Origin: Bacteroidetes bacterium UBA6491
GTDB taxonomy: Bacteria; Bacteroidota; Bacteroidia; NS11-12g; UBA9320
Direction: 5' to 3'
Length of the DNA stretch: 37,798 bases
Assembly (NCBI GenBank): GCA_002436505.1
Contig: DJML01000003.1
Location: 1 to 37,798, forward strand
This document shows, one piece after another, positions 31,546 through 37,798 of this stretch; positions within the stretch are counted from its first letter, which is position 1, and every line of letters begins with the position of its first letter. Position numbers and translations under genes: made by a program. The notes beneath the pieces are model-generated. The model saw only the letters and a list, made by a program, of their open reading frames with translations. It was not told the origin of the DNA and did not search any database.

Positions 31546-32667
31546 TCAGTTAAAATATCGTACCGGATTCGTAACGCTTTTTGTAAAAATGACTGCAAAA
31601 TTAGCTATTTTTTTGGATATAATTCCTGCTTCAATAATATCTCTTATGAGTTCTATGGTAAACTGCTCACTTTCATAATGTCCAATGTCGCAGATCATGA
31701 TCTTATTTTCTGCATCAAAGAACTGGTGATACTTGAAATCTGCTGTTAAAAATACATCGGCTTTTGCCTCTTTTGCCCGGTTCAGAAGGAAACTTCCTGA
31801 CCCTCCGCACAATGCTACTTTCTGAATGTGCTCTTTTGGCGGATCTGTGAATCTTATTGACCCTGCATTCATTTTTTCTTTTACCAGTTCGAGAAATGCA
31901 TCGTATTTCACTGGTTCTGCCAGATCACCTATCAATCCTGCACCGGATTCCTGCCAGTAATTTTCAAGATTGTAAAGATCATATGCAACTTCCTCGTATG
32001 GGTGTGCCTCCTTCATGGCAGAAATCACGTTCCCTGACAGGTGAGACGGCAAAACAACTTCGAGCCTGAATTCATTTTCCTTTGCTAAAATTCCGATCTG
32101 ACCATAAAAAGGTGTACTCCCTTCCCCTGGTTTAAAAGTGCCAACTCCTTCTGAACTAAAACTGCAATCCGAATACTTCCCTATCTGCCCCGCACCAGCC
32201 TCAAATATTGCGCTTTGAACTGCTTCAATGTGTTCCGAAGGACAATAACACACCAGCTTCTGTAACTTGCCTTTGACAGGTGCCAGTATCCTGCCGTTCT
32301 TTACTCCTAACCTTTCGGCGATCTTTTGATTGACCCCGCTTTTTAAAACGTTGTCAAGGTTCGTATGGATAGAATAGATGGCAATATCATTTTTAACGGC
32401 CTTCATCACTGCCCGTTCAACGTAATTTTTCCCGTTTAGCCTTCGCAGTCCTGAAAAAATTACCGGGTGGTGTGATACAATCAGGTTCGCTCCATTGGCT
32501 ATTGCCTCATCCACTACTTCTTCTGTAACATCAAGGGCAACGAGAACGGCCTTAACCTCTCCGTTCTCATCACCAACAAGCAGTCCGCTGTTATCGTAAC
32601 TTTCCTGTAATGATAATGGTGCAATTTCTTCAAGGATGGCTGTTACCTCTTTAATTTTTGGTTGCAT
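31546..32667 (-). CDS. Nif3-like dinuclear metal centre protein
   Basis: The 373-residue protein belongs to the hexameric Nif3/YbgI/YqfO family. The metal ligands are visible: VSHHPVIF (His66/His67), SIHTNLDNV (His101, Asp105) and, near the C terminus, DIGHYESEQF. Like Bacillus YqfO it carries a CutA/PII-like insert of about 110 residues (about 130-240, with CYCPSEHIEAVQSAIFEAGA and SAMKEAHPYEEVAYD). Structures place two metal ions in each subunit. The family has been called GTP cyclohydrolase I type 2, without solid support. It is first in the run with the zinc-ribbon gene. Confidence 0.93.
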   Translation of the reverse strand: MQPKIKEVTAILEEIAPLSLQESYDNSGLLVGDENGEVKAVLVALDVTEEVVDEAIANGANLIVSHHPVIFSGLRRLNGKNYVERAVMKAVKNDIAIYSIHTNLDNVLKSGVNQKIAERLGVKNGRILAPVKGKLQKLVCYCPSEHIEAVQSAIFEAGAGQIGKYSDCSFSSEGVGTFKPGEGSTPFYGQIGILAKENEFRLEVVLPSHLSGNVISAMKEAHPYEEVAYDLYNLENYWQESGAGLIGDLAEPVKYDAFLELVKEKMNAGSIRFTDPPKEHIQKVALCGGSGSFLLNRAKEAKADVFLTADFKYHQFFDAENKIMICDIGHYESEQFTIELIRDIIEAGIISKKIANFAVIFTKSVTNPVRYFN

Positions 32668-32760
32668 ATCACAAATGACGAATTTTTATGAAAAAAACCG
32701 GCCATATAAGGAAAAAACATTACGGATGCCATGCTTTTATTCTAGCGAAATAATAGCACC

Positions 32761-32775
32761 GGTCGTCAGATGACC
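32761..32775. terminator. Possible hairpin after the large barrel gene
   Basis: GGTCGTCAGATGACC can fold into a 6-bp stem with one G-T pair and a 3-nt loop about 30 nt beyond the stop of the barrel gene (minus strand). On the minus strand it is followed by a mixed ATT-rich stretch, not a clean T run, so termination is uncertain. Confidence 0.25.
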
Positions 32776-32806
32776 TACTTTTTGATCTTCTATTGCAAAG
32801 CCGCGT

Positions 32807-35800
32807 TTAGAACAGATACCTCAGTTGCAGACGACCTATATGTATGACATCCACTTTTTCTGACTTTCGTCCGTCATAATTTATCAGTAGCTGTATGTTG
32901 TTCGGGAACCTGTACTCTGCCTGAAGCAGCCATTTAAAATTGGTACCGTTCTGTAGCCCCTGAAGGAGTTCGTATGTCAGAGGACTGGAGGGGTCACCGT
33001 TATAATCGATGTGAACATAGCCAAAGGAAGTTCTTATGTTTCCTCGATTTACAGCATTCCATCTGAACTCAAAAGAAATGTCTTTATTGACAGCATTCTC
33101 GCCACCCATCACTGCTTTATTCTCTGCCTCACTTTGTTTATAGATCAGGCTGGTCCTCAGTTTTTGTTTGAACTGGTACTCAAGCCTCGGTTCTACTGAA
33201 ATATAGTCGTAGTCGAAACTTCGATCAGACAGGAACTCTGATGTATAGGACCGGTTGCCGGAGGTTGCCTCCGTAACCACGCTCCAGGACCTTGTGATGT
33301 TCCATCTGCCTTTTATACCGTATTCAATGTTCTCTCTGCTGTCAAAACCTGATATCAGGAAGATCTTGGATGTGCTTTGCAAATAATTAAAGTCCATGCC
33401 GAATTTCGGGTCGGACTGATTAAAGAACACGGCGTTCCTGATCGCAGAAGTGGTGCTTATCAGAGCAGAATCATCGACGTTCATTGCAAATGGATTGAGG
33501 AATTCTTTGTAGTCATTGTCTGTTACTTTTTTTTCTATACGAACGGTATTAAGATTTGAGAACCTGCTTAAAAACCTTTTCACCCCTTTGCTTTGATTTC
33601 GCCACACTATGGCCGGATTTACCCTGATGCTATGATTGAACTGATTGGAATAGGATTTAATGAAATCCTGGGTAGGTAAAAACTGCCGGATAAAGTTTGC
33701 CCGGCCAATGTCCAGATCCGAAGCATATTCAAATTCGTTCAGACTTTGAACACCGTTGCTGTCATAATCATTCCAGATATACGTACCGTTTCCGTCTCCC
33801 ACACGGATATAGGTAAACTCACGCCTTTGCTCCTGTCCCGTACCCAACTGGTAAAAGAACTGCGTCCTCACCACTTTTCTTAAAGCATTGAAATTGACCT
33901 CAACTCTACCCTGAAGCGTATTCTCAGGTTTGAGTAAAGACAAAAGCGAATCTTTAAAATCCAGTTGTCTGTAGATCCCTGTCAGTCTGAAATCTCCATT
34001 TTTTTTACCCTTCCAGGCTGTGAGATAGCTGAGATCCCGGCCAACAGTATACAACTTATAATCGCTGTTATCCGGCTGATAATCGTTTCTCTCAGAATAA
34101 CCCAACCTGTACTGAAATCGCATGGAATCATTGTTCTTGATAAATCCTTCGTATGCGTTAAAGTGAAAACTTCCCGACAAAAGGCTGTCGTCGCCTTTTG
34201 GGATATAATTACTTTGCTCAGATGAATATTGCCCCCCTGCCTCTATCCATCTGAAAGAACGTTTATACCTGACAAGATAGCCCATGAATGAATTATCGAT
34301 CACCGACAAGGCAGCCGAATCTTCAGAAACCCCCGCTGATGAGATCTCAACGGGTGTGCCCGTACTTAACTGTTCGGCTTTAACCATGAAATCATTGCGC
34401 TTGTCCCGCCAGAAATACTCTCCCTGATGCTGGATCCCGGTGGACAGGCCCGACCTGTCATAGAGCGCGAATTGATATCTTGTTCCTAGTGTCTTTTTCC
34501 TGTGAAGGCTCAGACTCGATCTGATCACATTCTCATTGTATTTGGTCCGTATCAGATTGTCCGGATTTTCTAATTTCCTGTTCCAACTTCTGTCAAATTC
34601 TACATCCCTGTACCTCTCCACATATACAAAATTCTTATCTATGAATTCGTAACTGACATCTGACTGAAGTTGCCATTTTGAGGTCTTTGGCAAATGAGAA
34701 CCGTTAAACCTGAAGAATGCGCCGTAGCCATTGTCATCTTTGGCGTCAAGATCGGAGAACGTATTTATATCATTGATGGTAGTCGCCAGTTCGAAGGAGA
34801 CAATGTTCCCTTCAGAAATTTCATATTTTCCTCCAAACGTCGCCATTTGGTGCCGGTTTGGTGTAATCAATACCTCAACAGGCTCATAGTCTCCTTTCAT
34901 TATACCTGCCACAGGTGCAATGAATTCAAACACCTTGCCATTGGCATTGCTCAGCTTTTGCCTGTAGTTTCCATTTCCTGCACCGACATAACTGAAAGAC
35001 ACCTCGTAAAAAAGTGTATCACTTTTTGGATCATTGGCGTAAACGAAGATCTTCTGTCCCAGGCTGTCCCTACGGACATACATGATACGCGAAGGGTTGA
35101 ATATTTTTGTTGACGACACCCTTTGGATGTAAGCCTGCCTTACATCGCCTGCTTCTGCCAGCACTTCCCTGGCACTCTTGTTCGACAAACTGTCAAAGCC
35201 ATCGAGTGACTGCTGAAAAGGTTGGTTCCTGTTGTCCTGCTCAGTAAAGTAATTCCCATTCAGGGTCCATTTTCCAATGACGTACTCTCCACCCATTCTC
35301 ACCACTGAACGTGCATAGTTCCTGTCAGAATACTGGAACTCAACTACAATACGACTATATCGTGTTATTAACCGGTTGGGGGTAAAGATGATCTCGCCCG
35401 TATTATAATCTACTATATAATCGTTCTGCTCTCCACGCTGCATTATTTCACCATCCAGATAAACCTTTTCTGTACCTGAAATAACGATAATGAATATTTC
35501 GCCATTGGTGCCTTTTAACCGATACGGACCCTGATTCCCTTCAGTCCCCTGGAAAGTATTCCTTGAGAAACGGCCACGGGAAACAGCTCCTTCCGCCGAA
35601 AGACGTATGAGCCCTTTTCCGTATGAGGTTACATGCTGCAACTGAAGGCCCCGTGATTTCTTATTGTAATTCATGAAATAGCTCCCATGTGGCCGGGACA
35701 TAGGAAAATCACCTACGGTGAGGGATGTACTGTCCTGTGACAGTTGAATAAATACGCGATCGAAATCCTGTAATTGCTGCGTGTTGCCCTCAGGTTGTAT

Positions 35801-36334
35801 CGGATTATTCTGATCCGAAACTGCCGCCAGAACATCGACCTTGTTGTTGATCTTGCCATTTATTCTCAAATTCAAATTTGAATTGACAACAACATCCTGC
35901 CGGTTACCGAAACCAATGCCCCTTGATATATTGCCAATGGTATTCAGTTCGTCATCGTTGTAGATGTACTTTTCTTTTGCGGGCACATAACTGAATGGAT
36001 TTTCAGTTTGGTACAACATTCTCAGCTTAGGATCCTTGTGCCTTTTCAACGTCAGGAACTCACTGTACAGCACCCGGTAATGGACGGTAACAGAATCAAC
36101 CGCTGGTTTTTGTTTAAAATAGATGGATGCTGCAACATTGTCGACAAAGTAGGATCCGCTATCCATGCCTTCTATATGAACAGAACCGGGAGCCAGCAAT
36201 AAAGTATCCAGGGAGATCGTGTCTCCGGAAACAGCCACCCTCACAGAACGCAGGTTTTTGTCAATCTGCCCTGAGGCATTGATAAAACAGACACCGGCAA
36301 GTATCAGGACTATGAATATTGCTTTAAACGACAA
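32807..36334 (-). CDS. Large outer-membrane beta-barrel protein of unknown function
   Basis: The 1175-residue protein has a signal peptide (about 1-22) and ends LQLRYLF, with the terminal Phe typical of outer-membrane barrels. The N-terminal third has a conserved block: LAAVSDQNNPIQPEGNTQQL (169-188), DFDRVFIQLSQ, LTVGDFPMSRPHGSYF and VYLDGEIMQRGEQNDYIVDY (291-310), followed by NTGEIIFTPNRLI. The YLDG/DYNTGEI pattern also occurs in SprA-type proteins of the T9SS, but this protein is half that size. The remaining 700 residues are amphipathic strands. It starts with TTG (36334); an in-frame stop lies 3 bp further upstream and there is no ATG before the mature part. A good -7 element (TAACTTTG) lies 17 nt before that TTG. 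Confidence 0.8.
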   Translation of the reverse strand: MSFKAIFIVLILAGVCFINASGQIDKNLRSVRVAVSGDTISLDTLLLAPGSVHIEGMDSGSYFVDNVAASIYFKQKPAVDSVTVHYRVLYSEFLTLKRHKDPKLRMLYQTENPFSYVPAKEKYIYNDDELNTIGNISRGIGFGNRQDVVVNSNLNLRINGKINNKVDVLAAVSDQNNPIQPEGNTQQLQDFDRVFIQLSQDSTSLTVGDFPMSRPHGSYFMNYNKKSRGLQLQHVTSYGKGLIRLSAEGAVSRGRFSRNTFQGTEGNQGPYRLKGTNGEIFIIVISGTEKVYLDGEIMQRGEQNDYIVDYNTGEIIFTPNRLITRYSRIVVEFQYSDRNYARSVVRMGGEYVIGKWTLNGNYFTEQDNRNQPFQQSLDGFDSLSNKSAREVLAEAGDVRQAYIQRVSSTKIFNPSRIMYVRRDSLGQKIFVYANDPKSDTLFYEVSFSYVGAGNGNYRQKLSNANGKVFEFIAPVAGIMKGDYEPVEVLITPNRHQMATFGGKYEISEGNIVSFELATTINDINTFSDLDAKDDNGYGAFFRFNGSHLPKTSKWQLQSDVSYEFIDKNFVYVERYRDVEFDRSWNRKLENPDNLIRTKYNENVIRSSLSLHRKKTLGTRYQFALYDRSGLSTGIQHQGEYFWRDKRNDFMVKAEQLSTGTPVEISSAGVSEDSAALSVIDNSFMGYLVRYKRSFRWIEAGGQYSSEQSNYIPKGDDSLLSGSFHFNAYEGFIKNNDSMRFQYRLGYSERNDYQPDNSDYKLYTVGRDLSYLTAWKGKKNGDFRLTGIYRQLDFKDSLLSLLKPENTLQGRVEVNFNALRKVVRTQFFYQLGTGQEQRREFTYIRVGDGNGTYIWNDYDSNGVQSLNEFEYASDLDIGRANFIRQFLPTQDFIKSYSNQFNHSIRVNPAIVWRNQSKGVKRFLSRFSNLNTVRIEKKVTDNDYKEFLNPFAMNVDDSALISTTSAIRNAVFFNQSDPKFGMDFNYLQSTSKIFLISGFDSRENIEYGIKGRWNITRSWSVVTEATSGNRSYTSEFLSDRSFDYDYISVEPRLEYQFKQKLRTSLIYKQSEAENKAVMGGENAVNKDISFEFRWNAVNRGNIRTSFGYVHIDYNGDPSSPLTYELLQGLQNGTNFKWLLQAEYRFPNNIQLLINYDGRKSEKVDVIHIGRLQLRYLF

Positions 36335-36351
36335 CCTTTATGAATTATGAT

Positions 36352-36379
36352 CAAAGTTAGGCACCAACGGTATATCTAA
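36352..36379 (-). promoter_or_regulatory. Candidate promoter of the large barrel gene
   Basis: On the minus strand TAACTTTG (36359-36352) is an exact TAnnTTTG match, 17 nt before the TTG start at 36334, with TTA (36379-36377) 17 nt upstream. Its distance supports the non-ATG start. Confidence 0.45.
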
Positions 36380-36450
36380 CGCATGATTCGTCATCATCAT
36401 ATGAACATAACAGCGTGAATTAATCTAATGATTGATCAGTTTTGGTAAAA

Positions 36451-36478
36451 TTTCAACTTTAAATATCCATTACCTTTG
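36451..36478 (+). promoter_or_regulatory. Candidate hldD promoter
   Basis: TACCTTTG (36471-36478) matches TAnnTTTG exactly and ends 16 nt before the ATG at 36495; TTT (36451-36453) lies 17 nt upstream. A start site just after it would exclude the in-frame codon at 36432 and supports 36495 as the start of hldD. Confidence 0.45.
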
Positions 36479-36494
36479 CCCATATTCGAATAAT

Positions 36495-37457
36495 ATGATC
36501 GTAGTTACAGGAGCCGCTGGGTTTATTGGAAGCTGTCTGGTGCAAGGACTTAATGAATCAGGATTCAATGACTTGATACTGGTTGATGATTTCTCATCAT
36601 TTGAGAAGAACAAGAACCTTGAAGGGAAAAAATACTTACTGAAAGTTGACAGGAATGAATTCATTGAGAACATCGGTTCCTATGGCCCTGTTGATATGAT
36701 CTATCACATTGGTGCAAGAACAGACACTACCGAGTTCAATAAGTCCATCTTCGACGAACTGAATGTCAATTATTCGAAATCTATCTGGGCCTTTTGCACA
36801 AAAAACCAGATTCCTCTGATCTATGCTTCTTCCGCAGCAACCTACGGTAATGGCGAAAATGGTTTCGACGATGACCCTACGATCATCCCCCGTTTAAAAC
36901 CGCTGAACCCTTATGGCTTAAGCAAACAGGAGTTTGATATGTGGGTGCTGGAACAGAAAGAATGCCCCCCAGTTTGGGTTGGATTAAAATTCTTCAATGT
37001 GTTCGGTCCCAACGAATATCATAAAGGGAGAATGGCATCCGTCATCCTTCATGCGTACAGGCAGATCAAAGAAGCTGGGACCATGAAGTTGTTTATGTCT
37101 CATCATCCGGAGTATAAGCACGGCGGACAGAAAAGGGACTTCATTTATGTCAAGGATGTCGTTAAGGCTTTGCTTTTCTGGGGTGGTCAGAGCAATGCTT
37201 CGGGAATATTCAACCTGGGAACGGGCAAGGCACGTACTTTCAATGATCTTGCACATGCTATATTCAATGCCCTGGAATTGAAGGAGAACATCGAGTATAT
37301 ACCGACACCTGAGGACATCAGGGACAAATACCAGTACTATACACAAGCCAGCATGAAAAGAACCTTAGATGCAGGTTATAATGAATCTTTCATGACCCTT
37401 GAGGATGCTGTAAAGGACTATGTCCAGAATTATCTAAGCACTGACGCTTACTGGTGA
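36495..37457 (+). CDS. hldD: ADP-L-glycero-D-manno-heptose 6-epimerase
   Basis: HldD epimerises ADP-D-glycero-D-manno-heptose to the L form, the donor of inner-core heptose in lipopolysaccharide. The 320-residue protein is an extended short-chain dehydrogenase: NAD-binding TGAAGFIGS (5-13), ASSAATYGNG (111-120), the catalytic pair Tyr140/Lys144 in NPYGLSKQ, and the HldD-type stretch FFNVFGPNEYHKGRMASV with RDFIYVKDVV. I start it at 36495 because MIVVTGAAGFIG is the family N terminus; the in-frame codon at 36432 adds 21 unlike residues and lies upstream of the candidate -7 element. Its stop overlaps a GTG start of the next gene (GTGA). Confidence 0.95.
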   Translation: MIVVTGAAGFIGSCLVQGLNESGFNDLILVDDFSSFEKNKNLEGKKYLLKVDRNEFIENIGSYGPVDMIYHIGARTDTTEFNKSIFDELNVNYSKSIWAFCTKNQIPLIYASSAATYGNGENGFDDDPTIIPRLKPLNPYGLSKQEFDMWVLEQKECPPVWVGLKFFNVFGPNEYHKGRMASVILHAYRQIKEAGTMKLFMSHHPEYKHGGQKRDFIYVKDVVKALLFWGGQSNASGIFNLGTGKARTFNDLAHAIFNALELKENIEYIPTPEDIRDKYQYYTQASMKRTLDAGYNESFMTLEDAVKDYVQNYLSTDAYW

Positions 37458-37798
37458 GAATAAAGGAAACATATCGGGCCTGGACAGCAATAATTGGTGC
37501 CCTGATCATTATTTCGGGAGCATTGTTCTCCGATCTGAACGCCGGGGCCACAGAAAAGAACATTGACCTCACCGTCAGTGAATTCATGGATTTTGTTGAT
37601 TCTAAAGCAGCTACCGGTGATGACATCTGTGATCATTTTCTTGAAAAAGAAACAGAAGATCTCTGGACTGAGCCGACAAAAAACTTAAAAAACTGGGAAC
37701 TTCTGATCTGGAAAGATTCCGGCATTGCGTTCTGGACTGGCAATCAGACCAAATTTGATTCGGCAATGCTTGTTCGTGGAATTCATGTAAACAGAACC
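37454..37798 (+). CDS. Membrane-anchored protein, 3' end outside the window
   Basis: A GTG at 37454 overlaps the hldD stop in a GTGA junction and opens a frame of 115 codons with no stop up to the right edge. The product begins VRIKETYRAWTAIIGALII, with one hydrophobic segment (about 11-26), and continues into an acidic extracytoplasmic region (FSDLNAGATEKNIDLTVSEF, then CDHFLEKETEDLWTE, then WELLIWKDSGIAFWTGNQ). An N-terminal anchor followed by an extracytoplasmic domain would fit a sensor kinase or other signalling protein, but no such domain is within view. Translation is probably coupled to hldD. Confidence 0.65.
   Translation, partial: MRIKETYRAWTAIIGALIIISGALFSDLNAGATEKNIDLTVSEFMDFVDSKAATGDDICDHFLEKETEDLWTEPTKNLKNWELLIWKDSGIAFWTGNQTKFDSAMLVRGIHVNRT

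Noticed and set aside
1..37798. Mobile elements, CRISPR arrays, tRNA or rRNA genes, defence islands
   Set aside because: I found no transposase, integrase, regularly spaced repeats, cloverleaf or rRNA-like sequence, and gene content and base use are uniform.

Overview
The window is ordinary chromosomal DNA of a Bacteroidota bacterium. The lineage is probably Flavobacteriales or a close relative, but the sequence does not fix the genus. Support for this comes from clade-typical families and gene orders: acpP-fabF-rnc facing an IPExxxVDY-pyk-DUF2480 unit, and tamB divergent from tsaD. It also comes from three secreted proteins that end in type IX secretion (T9SS) type A sorting domains, from PorT-like barrels, and from AT-rich start regions without strong Shine-Dalgarno sites. 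Several start regions carry the Bacteroidota sigma-A -7 element TAnnTTTG. I see no rRNA, tRNA, CRISPR array, insertion sequence, phage or integron, and no region whose composition stands out as foreign. No gene-free stretch exceeds 300 bases; the longest is about 211 (28703-28913).

Layout. 1-457 (-): 5' part of a GH73-type glucosaminidase. 585-3487 (+): a stand-alone DsbD N-terminal domain followed by full-length DsbD. 3477-4118 (-): phosphopantetheinyl transferase, whose start codon overlaps that of the divergent WD40 gene (4111-5007, +); the WD40 gene is translationally coupled to dcd (5004-5540). 5542-7978 (-): a DUF819 membrane protein with an added ectodomain and a small outer-membrane barrel. 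8072-8434 (+): TerB-like protein. 10672-8431 (-): acpP-fabF-rnc. 10775-13124 (+): IPExxxVDY-pyk-DUF2480. 17557-13178 (-): tamB. 17600-21092 (+): tsaD, a YD-repeat-like exported protein, crcB and an exported protein of the group mislabelled 'asparagine synthetase B'. 23485-21089 (-): M1 aminopeptidase with T9SS tail. 23527-26884 (+): PKD/T9SS protein and a gingipain-fold/T9SS protein. 26946-27227 (+): FtsB/DivIC-like. 28702-27248 (-): lipoprotein and fabD. 28914-29111 (+): 65-residue exported protein. 32667-29197 (-): Nif3-like, zinc-ribbon and TPR proteins. 36334-32807 (-): 1175-residue outer-membrane barrel. 36495-37798 (+): hldD and a coupled, cut-off membrane protein.

How the genes fit together. 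Four genes serve fatty-acid synthesis: fabD loads malonyl onto ACP, acpP is the carrier, fabF elongates, and the phosphopantetheinyl transferase can activate carrier proteins. Much of the rest builds or populates the envelope: TamB, DsbD pair, HldD (heptose for LPS), glucosaminidase, FtsB-like protein, two barrels and three T9SS cargo proteins. Pyruvate kinase, dCTP deaminase, RNase III and TsaD are housekeeping.

The observations I rate highest are: a gingipain-fold T9SS protein in which both positions of the catalytic His/Cys dyad appear replaced (Tyr and Ser); the 8-bp overlap of the start codons of the divergent PPTase and WD40 genes, with an exact -7 element for one lying inside the other; a strong plus-strand terminator at 7333-7355 with no plus-strand gene in front of it, which may end an unannotated small RNA; a DUF819 transporter-like protein with an exported N-terminal domain; and a recurring TTW-N17-TAnnTTTG promoter layout. 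No single unmistakable new multi-gene system is visible.
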